Below, piece by piece: positions 17,682-26,900 of a DNA stretch of 64,000 bases (position 1 is its first letter; every line of letters starts with the position of its first letter). The stretch lies in contig NZ_CP098806.1 in NCBI RefSeq assembly GCF_023822005.2, forward strand, positions 558,001-622,000. Direction: 5' to 3'. This DNA is from Dyadobacter fanqingshengii. Its GTDB lineage: Bacteria > Bacteroidota > Bacteroidia > Cytophagales > Spirosomataceae. A program made the position numbers and the translations under genes. The notes beneath the pieces were generated by a model. The model saw nothing but the letters and a program-made list of their open reading frames with translations. It did not search any database and was not told the DNA's origin.

Positions 17682-17744
17682 CGTTTCAAAAAGTCATAAA
17701 AAAAGCAGCTCTTAGGGCTGCTTTTTTTATGACTTTTTGAAACG
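17682..17744. terminator. Perfect 28-bp bidirectional terminator hairpin
   Basis: The arms 17682-17709 and 17717-17744 are exact reverse complements around a 7-base loop. Each arm contains a GCAGC core next to a run of seven A or T, so it ends in a U run in both directions. It separates rplI from the convergent LysM/BON gene. Confidence 0.92.
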
Positions 17745-17764
17745 GTCACTCATTCAATATTAAA

Positions 17765-18226
17765 TCAAGGCGCTGGAATTCTCAAAACCTGGCCTGGATA
17801 TATCTTATCCGGATGCGTGAGCATTGGCTTATTTGCCTCGAAAATGATGGGGTACTTCATCATATCGCCATACACTTCTTTCGCAATTTTTGAAAGCGTG
17901 TCGCCTTTTTCCACAGTGTGGTAGGTAGCTTCGGGAGCCGGAGTCGCTACGTTCAGACGGTTATCCACCACTTGTACGCCTTCTACATTTCCTACCGCAA
18001 GTGCTATTTTTTCTGCATCTTCCTGCTTGGCAACTTCGCCTTCAATTGTCACTGTGTCACCAGACGTCTTAATCGTCAGATTGTTATACGCAAGTCCGAG
18101 CGCTTTAACGTGCGCCAGCAGTGCGCTGGCACGCAACGGTTCTGCCTCAGGTGTCGGAACGGCCGCTGCTTCTTCTTTTTTAAATACTTTTTCTCCTACG
18201 CCTTTTAAAAACGATAGTAAGCCCAT
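17765..18226 (-). CDS. BON and LysM domain protein (Kbp/YgaU-like)
   Basis: A 153-residue protein with a short amphipathic N-terminus (MGLLSFLKGVGEKVFKKEE), a BON domain (about 30-95; VTIEGEVAKQEDAEKIALAV) and a C-terminal LysM domain (about 101-151; YHTVEKGDTLSKIAKEVYGD, ending PGQVLRIP). The architecture equals E. coli Kbp, a cytoplasmic K+-binding protein. The absence of a signal peptide fits that. It faces the ribosomal operon across a shared terminator. Confidence 0.88.
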   Translation of the reverse strand: MGLLSFLKGVGEKVFKKEEAAAVPTPEAEPLRASALLAHVKALGLAYNNLTIKTSGDTVTIEGEVAKQEDAEKIALAVGNVEGVQVVDNRLNVATPAPEATYHTVEKGDTLSKIAKEVYGDMMKYPIIFEANKPMLTHPDKIYPGQVLRIPAP

Positions 18227-18341
18227 GTTTAAGTTGTTTTAATGTGAGATTAATTAGCTTAAAGCAATTATTATACCAAAGTTTTTTATCTCAAATTACT
18301 AAATGACCGTAAAACAGCCGCATGTTTAAGGTCTGACTTTG

Positions 18342-18349
18342 TACTTTTG
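18342..18349 (+). promoter_or_regulatory. Candidate -7 element for glpD
   Basis: TACTTTTG matches TAnnTTTG 37 bases upstream of the glpD start. No clear TTTG lies at the expected -33 position, so support is partial. Confidence 0.4.
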
Positions 18350-18386
18350 CAGCAGCTCAATCAAATGCTCGATATTCCGCTAATCA

Positions 18387-20021
18387 ATGAATCGTAACGC
18401 ATCGCTGGATAAGTTAAAAAGTGAAGAATTTGATATTTGTATCATCGGGGCAGGAGCAAGTGGGGCCGGATGTGCGTTGGACGCCATTTTGCGAGGATAT
18501 AAAGTGGCTATCATTGATAAGAAGGATTTTGCGTCTGAAACCTCGTCCCGATCTACCAAACTGATCCATGGCGGGGTGCGTTATCTGGAACAAGCGTTTA
18601 AAAAACTTGATTTTGCGCAGCTCAAACAGGTTCGTCATGGGCTTGAAGAGCGTCATACGGTTTTGAAAAATGCACCGCACCTGGCGCGTCCGCTCGCACT
18701 GATGACACCTGTAAGTTCCTGGATAGAAGGGTTGTATTTCAAGATAGGCTTGCAACTATACGATACATTTTCCACCAATGATTCGCTTCCTAAAAGTAAA
18801 TGGCTTTCCAAAAAAGAAGTGCTGGACAAAATTCCAACCCTGAATAAAAAGAAGCTACACAGCGGCGTGCTATATTACGATGGTCAGCTGGACGATGCGC
18901 GCTATTGCCTGGCATTGGTGCAGTCGGCCTCGGAAGCAGGCGCCGTTGCTTCGAACTATCTGGATGTAACTGGATTCACGAAAAATGATTCCGGTAAATT
19001 GGTTGGCGTTCAGGTCAAGGACACGCAGTCAGGATCCGAATTTATCATTAAATCAAAGCTGGTTATCAACTGCACCGGGCCGTTTTCGGACAAGATCAGG
19101 CTGCTTGCCAATCCAGCATTGCCGGAACGGCTTCGTCCCAGCAAGGGCGTTCACGTGGTGCTGCCTTTTGAAACACTGAATAGCGAATATGCCATGCTCA
19201 TTCCCAAAACGTCGGACGGGCGAGTGGTTTTTGCCATCCCGTTTGAGGGTGCCATGATGATCGGGACAACGGATACGGAATCCGATAGCATCGATTCCGA
19301 AGCAACATTAAATGAATCAGAAAAGCGATATCTTGTTGATACACTGAATCCTTTTCTGGCCAACCAGATTGACATTACAAAGTTGAAAGCGGGATTTGGA
19401 GGGCTCAGACCTTTGCTTTCAGCCGATCCGTCCAAATCGACAAAAAGCCTGGTAAGAGATCATGAAGTTGAGGTCGATTCGTCCACTGGACTTGTGAGCT
19501 TGCTGGGTGGAAAATGGACCACTTACCGGCTGATGGCCAAAGATACAATTGACGAAGCGGATGCCATTTTGTCTAATAGAAATGAATGTCTTACAGCTGA
19601 CCACATGCTGGCAGGCGGTGAAAATTTTGATCCGTCATTACAGCGAACATTGGTTTCAAAATATGCATTACCAGAAGATGTTGCGCTGCATTTGACCAAA
19701 AAATACGGCTCGCGAGCCGCATTAGTAGCCGAGCTAACGGTAAATGACAATTTCTTGAAGGAACGGTTAAGCGCTTCCTATCCCTACATCAAGGCAGAGG
19801 TTATCTATACGGTCAGGAATGAGATGGTTATCACGCCGCGCGACTTTTTGGCAAGAAGGGTCAGGCTGGAAATTACTGACTGGCAGGAAACCTTAAACTG
19901 TCTGCCCGTTGTTGCCCGTTTGATGGCACGGGAATTGGGTTGGGATGACAGCGAAACGCAGCGCCAAATGGATGACTATTCGCTTCAACTTAAACAATTT
20001 ATCGCCGACGCCGGAGCGTAG
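18387..20021 (+). CDS. glpD: Glycerol-3-phosphate dehydrogenase (FAD, GlpD/GlpA type)
   Basis: The 544-residue flavoprotein has the FAD-binding CIIGAGASGAGCALDAILRG (about 17-36), ASETSSRSTKLIHGGVRYLE typical of GlpD, and the C-terminal DAO_C domain. It oxidises glycerol-3-phosphate to DHAP at the membrane and feeds electrons to quinone. No glycerol kinase or facilitator is adjacent. A ketosynthase-like gene of the pigment cluster starts 24 bases after its stop, so the two may be co-transcribed. Confidence 0.93.
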   Translation: MNRNASLDKLKSEEFDICIIGAGASGAGCALDAILRGYKVAIIDKKDFASETSSRSTKLIHGGVRYLEQAFKKLDFAQLKQVRHGLEERHTVLKNAPHLARPLALMTPVSSWIEGLYFKIGLQLYDTFSTNDSLPKSKWLSKKEVLDKIPTLNKKKLHSGVLYYDGQLDDARYCLALVQSASEAGAVASNYLDVTGFTKNDSGKLVGVQVKDTQSGSEFIIKSKLVINCTGPFSDKIRLLANPALPERLRPSKGVHVVLPFETLNSEYAMLIPKTSDGRVVFAIPFEGAMMIGTTDTESDSIDSEATLNESEKRYLVDTLNPFLANQIDITKLKAGFGGLRPLLSADPSKSTKSLVRDHEVEVDSSTGLVSLLGGKWTTYRLMAKDTIDEADAILSNRNECLTADHMLAGGENFDPSLQRTLVSKYALPEDVALHLTKKYGSRAALVAELTVNDNFLKERLSASYPYIKAEVIYTVRNEMVITPRDFLARRVRLEITDWQETLNCLPVVARLMARELGWDDSETQRQMDDYSLQLKQFIADAGA

Positions 20022-20045
20022 CAAACAACTCACTTCAAATCAGGA

Positions 20046-21089
20046 ATGTACATAACCGATTCAGCTTGCATCTCACCCCAGCGAACTTTTGATAACGCCT
20101 TTCTTGAAGGAGAGATAACAGTGCATTATGGCAATCGTTACAATGCGATCGAGCCGGGTTACGGAACATTGATTCCAGCGGGTTTATTGCGTAGAATGGG
20201 CAAGGCCGTGCGGATGGGTGTGGGTGCTGGCTTGCCGCTGATCCAAAAATTCGATATAGACGGGATCATTTTGGGGACGGCCAACGGAGGACTGGAAGAC
20301 TGCCTTAAATTCCTGAACCAGATCGTTGACTACGACGAAGGCACATTGACCCCCACCAATTTTGTCCAAAGCACGCCTAATGCGGTGGCGGGAAACCTAG
20401 CCCTCATGAGCAAAGTTACCGGCTATAATACGACACACGTTCACAAAGGACTTGCTTTTGAAGCAGCATTACTGGACGCCATGATGCTTTTGGAAGAAAG
20501 GGAATTCAAACGCGTGCTGGTGGGAAGCGTTGACGAAATTTCGGACTACAATCACAACATTGATTTCCTGAACGGACATTTCAAAATCGAGGAATTGTCC
20601 TCGGAGAACCTTCTGTCAAGTGATTCGCCCGGATCAGTGAATGGGGAAGGAGCGACGATGTTTGTTGTTGAATCATCCAGAAGTGAAAGCACGCTGGCCC
20701 ATATTAAGGATGTGGATCAAATGAATTCTCCGAGCGAAGACGAGCTGGAAATGAAACTGGACCATTTTCTAACCAAAAACGGGCTCACAAGAAAGGATGT
20801 GGATACATTGATTTTAGGGGTCAGCGGAGATAATCGCACCGACCATTTATACAAGGATTTTCAGAACAAATTTTTCCCCGATAGCAGCGGTTACACCTAC
20901 AAAAATATGGTTGGGGATTATCCAACAGCTTCGGCATTCGCAACATGGATGGCCGTCCAAATGCTTTCCGGCCATCCAGCTCCTTTACCATGTATTCATA
21001 ACAATCCAACAGCGCAAAAAGCTAATAATGTATTGATTTACAATCATTTCAAGGAAACGCAGCATAGCTTTATTTTACTCACTGCCTAA
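20046..21089 (+). CDS. Ketosynthase-like protein lacking the catalytic cysteine
   Basis: This 347-residue protein has the thiolase-like fold of a ketosynthase N-terminal half (GLLRRMGKAVRMGVGAGLP, QSTPNAVAGNLALMSKVTGY) and a shorter C-terminal part. An ungapped comparison with the FabF-like protein at 30170 around the nucleophile puts G135 where that protein has C163, followed by RVLVGSVDE against RIICGGAQE. The HATST-type and TGH-type histidine motifs are not seen. It is therefore probably a chain-length-factor-like partner and not a condensing enzyme. It is a paralogue of the protein at 36807 and stands apart from the other ketosynthases, after glpD. Confidence 0.8.
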   Translation: MYITDSACISPQRTFDNAFLEGEITVHYGNRYNAIEPGYGTLIPAGLLRRMGKAVRMGVGAGLPLIQKFDIDGIILGTANGGLEDCLKFLNQIVDYDEGTLTPTNFVQSTPNAVAGNLALMSKVTGYNTTHVHKGLAFEAALLDAMMLLEEREFKRVLVGSVDEISDYNHNIDFLNGHFKIEELSSENLLSSDSPGSVNGEGATMFVVESSRSESTLAHIKDVDQMNSPSEDELEMKLDHFLTKNGLTRKDVDTLILGVSGDNRTDHLYKDFQNKFFPDSSGYTYKNMVGDYPTASAFATWMAVQMLSGHPAPLPCIHNNPTAQKANNVLIYNHFKETQHSFILLTA

Positions 21090-21095
21090 TAGCTG

Positions 21096-22340
21096 TTATG
21101 GGCGATCTTCTGTGGTCTTTTCTTTCATTTTGATCACTTTTGCCAAAGTTGGTAAAATCGTATCATGCTTTTTAACAAAAGGGTTTGTCTGATCCCACAC
21201 ATAACCTGCAAGGACCGAGCATATCTGGTTTTTAATGTCATTATCAATAAGCGGGGTGAATACAATGGTCTGGAAATCACCGCTATACCAGCCGGAAACA
21301 TAGCTTCTGAATACATCTATACCCTTTTGAATCACTTTTTCGTATTCATTTTCCCAATCCACGACTTTGCCTTGCAAATGTTTGTGGGTCATTTTGGCCG
21401 AAAGCAATCCTGATGCGGTCGCAAACGTTACGCCCGATGAGAATATCGGATCCAGGAATTCGGTGCTGTTCCCGGAGAGAACAAATCCATCGCCATACAT
21501 TTTTTTCACGCCAATGGAATAGCCAAGAATGTGACGTGGTTCAAATTTTAGTTCCGAATCTTTGAAGCGCCCGCTTAGATCCTCAAATTCGCGGATGAAA
21601 TTTTTATAGGCTTCGCCGCCATTTTCAGCCATTGCAGTAATTTTTTCCTTGTCACCCACGATGCCCACAGAAGTGGAGCCATCGGAAAAAGGAATGGCCC
21701 AGATCCAGGATTTATTGTTATCGAAAGAGTGGACAAAAATGTTGTTGCTGGTCTTTTCGTTACGGTTTTTATCCTCCAAATGTGAAAAAATAGCACCGCG
21801 GGGACTAAACGCCGAGGGCTTGCTCAAATCGAATAATCGCGGAAGTACGCGTCCATATCCGCTGGAATCGATGATAAATTTAGACCGGATCTCGTGAATC
21901 TGTCCATCGGCGTCTTTATACTCAATGTGCTGGACCTCCGGGCTGCATGTCACTTTCAGCACTTCGCATTCGAAGTTTACGTCAACCCCTTTTGCGCGTG
22001 TGGCCTCTGCGAGGGTAAGGTCAAAATCGGCGCGTTTTACCTGCCAGGTCCATGTCCAGCCTTTTGTAAATTGCTCCGAAAAGAGAAATTCACATCTTTT
22101 TTCACCCTTCATAAAAGCTGCACCCGTTTTCTTCTGAAAATTTTTGGTTTTGACAGCTTCCAACAGGCCCGATTGGTCCAAATGTTCCATACAGCAGGGG
22201 AGCAGGCTCTCACCGATCTGGAACCGGGGGAATTTTTCTTTTTCTAAAATTGTGACATTGTAGCCCTGTTTTTTCAAATAAGAAGCTGCAACTGTCCCGG
22301 CAGGTCCGGCACCAATGACCACAACATCAACTGTTTGCAT
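21096..22340 (-). CDS. FAD-dependent oxidoreductase of the tryptophan halogenase-like family
   Basis: The 414-residue flavoprotein has VVVIGAGPAGTVAASYL (8-24), EKEKFPRFQIGESLLP typical of phenol and pyrrole halogenases, and SWIWAIPFSDGSTSVGIV, which fits the halogenase WxWxIP motif and would shut down monooxygenation. Some flexirubins are chlorinated on the ring, so a ring halogenase is plausible; hydroxylation or reduction remains possible. The start codon is 2 bases downstream of the CrtI-like gene stop, so the two are coupled. Substrate assignment is inference. Confidence 0.75.
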   Translation of the reverse strand: MQTVDVVVIGAGPAGTVAASYLKKQGYNVTILEKEKFPRFQIGESLLPCCMEHLDQSGLLEAVKTKNFQKKTGAAFMKGEKRCEFLFSEQFTKGWTWTWQVKRADFDLTLAEATRAKGVDVNFECEVLKVTCSPEVQHIEYKDADGQIHEIRSKFIIDSSGYGRVLPRLFDLSKPSAFSPRGAIFSHLEDKNRNEKTSNNIFVHSFDNNKSWIWAIPFSDGSTSVGIVGDKEKITAMAENGGEAYKNFIREFEDLSGRFKDSELKFEPRHILGYSIGVKKMYGDGFVLSGNSTEFLDPIFSSGVTFATASGLLSAKMTHKHLQGKVVDWENEYEKVIQKGIDVFRSYVSGWYSGDFQTIVFTPLIDNDIKNQICSVLAGYVWDQTNPFVKKHDTILPTLAKVIKMKEKTTEDRP

Positions 22341-22342
22341 GA

Positions 22343-23860
22343 TTAGGCATTTTTAACTTTTTGGATGAGTTTATCTTTATCTACAAATGGAAAGCATGTT
22401 ACAAAGGCACTTACCGTAACGCCGAGTATGCCATGCATGGAAATGTTCTGTCCTGTCAAATGCAGGTTAGGGATCCTGGTTTTGGTATTGATCTGCGTTC
22501 GCGTCGGCGAATTGGAGTTTTTGAGCACGCCGTACAGCGAGCCGTCCTTATTGCCAATATAGTCCCTGAATGTCAGCGGCGTAGCACTGTGGATGGCCTT
22601 CACTTTCTCTGAAATCCCTGGAAAAACTTCTTCCAGACGTCCCAGCACTTTTGCTTCCTTGTCTTTCTTAAACTGCTCATATTCCGCATCACGCGTTCCA
22701 GGTTCCGCGACGGTGCTGAAAGTCCCGGCCCACTTTTCGGTTTCGGAAGCATTCATATAAGTCATCACGGACATTGAGTCAGCGTATTCACCTGTTTTTG
22801 AAATGTAGGGCGTGCAAATAAAATAGGTCTGCGGCCAGGTTTCCTGATCATAGTCAATGCCGCCCCAGACGTCCTCAATGTGATGCTGATAGATGTTGTA
22901 ATTCAAATATTTAAAACTTTTTTCATAAAAAGTAAGGTGGACCAAGAAAGTGGAAATGCTATTTTCAAGGCCCTGAACCCTGTTTTTATATACATTAAGA
23001 AACCTGTCAGCACCGAAAATATCTATGGTCACAGAAGGGTGAACATTTGAAATGAACTGCTTGCCCTTAAAAGTTTCGCCATTTTCCAAAACCACTTCGG
23101 TAATGCGCCCTTCGTCGTTGTAATTGGCTGACACTACTTTTTTGTATTTATAAATCTCCCCTCCATGCACTCTGATCGCCTTACTCATTTGAATAGCGAT
23201 CTGGGAACCGCCATCGATAAATTTATAGGAACCCGACAGATAGCTTTTCATAATCAGCGCGTGCACGTAAAAGGGCGTCTTGTCACGGACACCCGCATAC
23301 AACAGGTTTGATCCCGCCAGCACATTGCGAAGCCGCTCATTATCAGTAATAGACGCAATGAAATCATGTGCATTCAACCCAACCACATCGCCATCCATCT
23401 GGTAATTTTCACCGGAAATCCTGAGATTATATAGTGGGAATCTGTCGCACACTTCCTGGATCTTGGCACAATAGGTGTCAATCGCCGTTTTCTCTTCCGG
23501 GAAATAGTTGATCAGCGTGGCTTTAAAATGATCAAATCCTTGCGCATAATCATATTCAGAACCGTCCTGGAAACGGATAACGTCAAACTTGTCGTTGTCC
23601 ATCCGTTTCATTTTCAGCTTGTCGAGTATCCCGAAATATTTGAAAAACTGATACAGATTTTCACCTTCGTCCAGGCTGCCTACGTAATGTACTCCCGTAT
23701 CGAAAATGCTTTTTCCGCGGCTGTAAACCTGTAAATGTCCGCCTATCTGGTGGTTTTTTTCCAGCACAACAACGCTGAAACCTTCCAGCGCCAGAATGTT
23801 CGCGCAAGCCAGGCCACCGAGGCCGCTACCCACAATCACGAAGTCGTATTCTTTTTGCAA
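22343..23860 (-). CDS. CrtI/retinol-saturase-like NAD(P)/FAD-dependent oxidoreductase
   Basis: A 505-residue protein that opens with FVIVGSGLGGLACANILALE and continues with VVLEKNHQIGGHLQVYSRG, as in phytoene desaturase and retinol saturase families. The C-terminus ends LHLTGQNISMHGILGVTVSA, the second FAD contact. Such enzymes are common in flexirubin clusters, where they may change polyene saturation or geometry. The start is a TTG at 23858-23860: an in-frame stop lies 15 bases upstream, no ATG precedes the nucleotide-binding motif, and the motif starts within six residues. Confidence 0.82.
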   Translation of the reverse strand: MQKEYDFVIVGSGLGGLACANILALEGFSVVVLEKNHQIGGHLQVYSRGKSIFDTGVHYVGSLDEGENLYQFFKYFGILDKLKMKRMDNDKFDVIRFQDGSEYDYAQGFDHFKATLINYFPEEKTAIDTYCAKIQEVCDRFPLYNLRISGENYQMDGDVVGLNAHDFIASITDNERLRNVLAGSNLLYAGVRDKTPFYVHALIMKSYLSGSYKFIDGGSQIAIQMSKAIRVHGGEIYKYKKVVSANYNDEGRITEVVLENGETFKGKQFISNVHPSVTIDIFGADRFLNVYKNRVQGLENSISTFLVHLTFYEKSFKYLNYNIYQHHIEDVWGGIDYDQETWPQTYFICTPYISKTGEYADSMSVMTYMNASETEKWAGTFSTVAEPGTRDAEYEQFKKDKEAKVLGRLEEVFPGISEKVKAIHSATPLTFRDYIGNKDGSLYGVLKNSNSPTRTQINTKTRIPNLHLTGQNISMHGILGVTVSAFVTCFPFVDKDKLIQKVKNA

Positions 23861-23906
23861 GGCGGAAGATTGTATTTAAATGATTACTGAAAAATTTTAG
23901 AACGGG

Positions 23907-26900
23907 CTAATTATTATCTGGTAGATCGGCATGCATGGGTCTCAAAATAAACAAAACATTCGAGGTGTTCGTGGAATGTTCCTGCATTTCGAAATGCAGC
24001 TTATGCCCGGCTGCAAAGTCCCGGATATCGGCTGACGAAAAATAGTGAAATGCATCTTCCTTGCGGTTAAATGAGAATAATCCGGTTGACAAAGCTTCCG
24101 TTGTTTTCGTTTTCCGGTGTTTCTCTTCATTATCCGTAATGCCATCGCGAATGAAAAGAATGCCGTCTGGTTGCAGTGCTGAGGCACAACGATGGAGCAA
24201 TTTAAGCTGTTTTTCTTTTGATAAATAATGCAGGATATCATTTAAAAATATTACGTCCTGACTGCCCAGGTCCGCTTGCATAACGTCTCCATCAATAAAA
24301 TTCAGGTGGCCGGTCTTACGGTAACTATGCTGTGCAATACTGATCTTTTCCTGATCATAATCAATGCCTGTAATGATCCTTTCCGCGTTTTTGTAGTGCA
24401 GATAGAATGACAGATAGCCATACCCGCAACCAATATCCAAAATATTTTTCCTGTCGCCAATCAGATCATTGTAGTATGCGAAATTTTTGCTTTCAAGCCG
24501 CCATTTGATCTTGAAATACCATTCGAGCACGGGGCCTTTGAAAACGTAATTGGTAAAAATCTTATGTTTTAAATACGCCGTATCCTCCATTTCATCTTGA
24601 TAGGAAGCAAAGGCAGATTTGAAGAATGCTGCAATGTTTTTGGTCTTGTCCCGAAGCTGGCTGCCCCACTGCGCATCGGCCAGTCGTATACGCGGAAGGA
24701 CGCGCACATTCAAAGCGCCGGGACGGATGAGAAAGTCATTTTTTGGCAACACATCCGAAGCTCCATGAATCAGGATGGGCTGAATGTCCAGATTGAGCTG
24801 TTCGGCGAGGTGAAAAGCGCCCTTATGAAATCTTCCTATATCGCCATTCTCAGACCGCGTTCCTTCCGGGAAAATCAGCAGCGAATAGCCGTCTTCGACC
24901 AGCGTTTTTACCTTATTAATGTTCTCCTCGGGCCCGTCATCCGTGTATACATAACCCGCGTGGCGAATGATCGGGCCGAAGAATGGCGAATTGTACACCC
25001 AACCTTTCACCATTAAAACGATCTTGGGATTGAGCATGATAGCCAGCAGAATGTCCAGAAACGAAGTGTGATTGGCGATAAAAATGACTGGTTTCTCCGG
25101 TTGTAAATTTTCAAGTCCTGAAAAATTCTTCTTCACGTGCGGCCCGGAATAGATCACAGTTTTTGCATAAAAAGAAAGAGAGCGGTTAAGCATTGCTTTC
25201 TTTTTCAACTTGGAAATAGGCAGTAAAAGGATCGTGACTAGCTTTGAGTGCAGGAAAAGGCATCCAGACAAAAAATAGGTAAAACTGGAAATGCTGATTA
25301 AAAACGGAAGGAAAGTAACGGGTGCTTTTTTTCGTGCAATTCTGTTTTGGACAAAAAAGCCGAACAACACAGGTTGGAAAACGAACGAAATAAAAAGAAT
25401 ACAGCAGATCCCCAGCACGCTGATCAATGCAATGGAATGAATGGCCGGGTGCTTCGCAAAGATCAGGACACCGGTTCCGATAATTGTTGTAGTGGCGGAT
25501 AATGCAATGGCCGACTGGTAAGAACGGAGCGAATCCTTGCCGTATTTGTATTTGTTGAGCAGTCCATCCGTCACGAAAATGCTGAAATCGTCTCCCAGGC
25601 CGAAAATGAAAGTGGTCACAATCACATTCACAAAATTGAATTTTATGCCCAACAAAGCCGCTATACCCAATATCCAGATCCAACTGATCACCATTGGCAA
25701 AAAAGTTAACAGCGTTAACTCGATCCGGCCGTACACAATCAGCAAAGTGAGGAAGACAATGGACGCCGAGATCAACAGCAAGTAATTGAAGTCGTCTTTA
25801 ACCATTTTTAACAGGTCTCCGGCCAGCTCACCACGATCAAACAACGCAATTCCGGGGATTGCCCGCAGTTCATTTTTAACACTGTTCAGCTTATTTTGCT
25901 GGACGATTAATGTGGTGATGAATGTTGTTCCTTTGGCATTGGATTCGATCAGGTTATCGAGGCCCAGTTCGCTCAGTAGTGTGTCAACAGGAACAGAACC
26001 GGATGGTTGACCGGCTATCCAGGACTTGAAATCACTGAACGCCGTTGCATTGAAACCATTCTTCGCAGCCGCCTGATCGAGCACATTGTAAGTTACTTCC
26101 TTGCGGTTAATGTCCCAGAATTGATGCCATCTGCGATTACGTTCCAGTTTAAGCTGTTGCGGCACCAGGAATGAGCCGGATGATACAAAGCTGCTTATCC
26201 GTCCTTGCTCACGCATTTGAACGAGGTTTTGGTAAACCTGAAAATTCATTTGTTCCGCTTTGGCCCTAACCGGATTAGCGGCAAAGATGTAAATCCTTTT
26301 TTCAGACTTCGGATCAATTCCCGTCATGGCCTCTTCGCGTTTCTGCAAGTCGTCATCCTGAATGCTGAGGTTATCAAAACCACTGTCGAATTCCGTAAAT
26401 CGGGCGAAATAGAGAAATATGAGCGTTAATACGGCAATGATTGCCAAAACCATTGGCCTTGATTTTTCCTGGATTTTAGGAAAGCGGAATGCGCGGCTCT
26501 CTTCCGGGATTCGATTGTTGTCGAAAGCAAAAGAAGAAAGAATGATGGGCAGTGCGATCAATGTGAAAAGCGCAGCTCCTAACAAGCTAAGCGATGAAAA
26601 CAAACCGAAGTCCTGCAAAACGGCTGAATTGGCAAAATGCAATGCACTAAATGCCATGACAGTGGTAAAGCTGCCGGTTAGCAGCGGTTCACTGACTTCC
26701 TTTATGGCCGTGGCAATTGAATTGGTATGCCTTAAATGCGTAAAAAAATGAAACGCATAATCCAGCAGAATGCCGAAAACAACTGCACCAGTAGCCAGTG
26801 AAATGCCGGAGATCTCCGGCCGGACAAAACCAATGATGCCCAATGCAAAAATGGCTCCGAACAGGCCGGGTAATATAATGTAAAGCGGAATGAGGAATTT

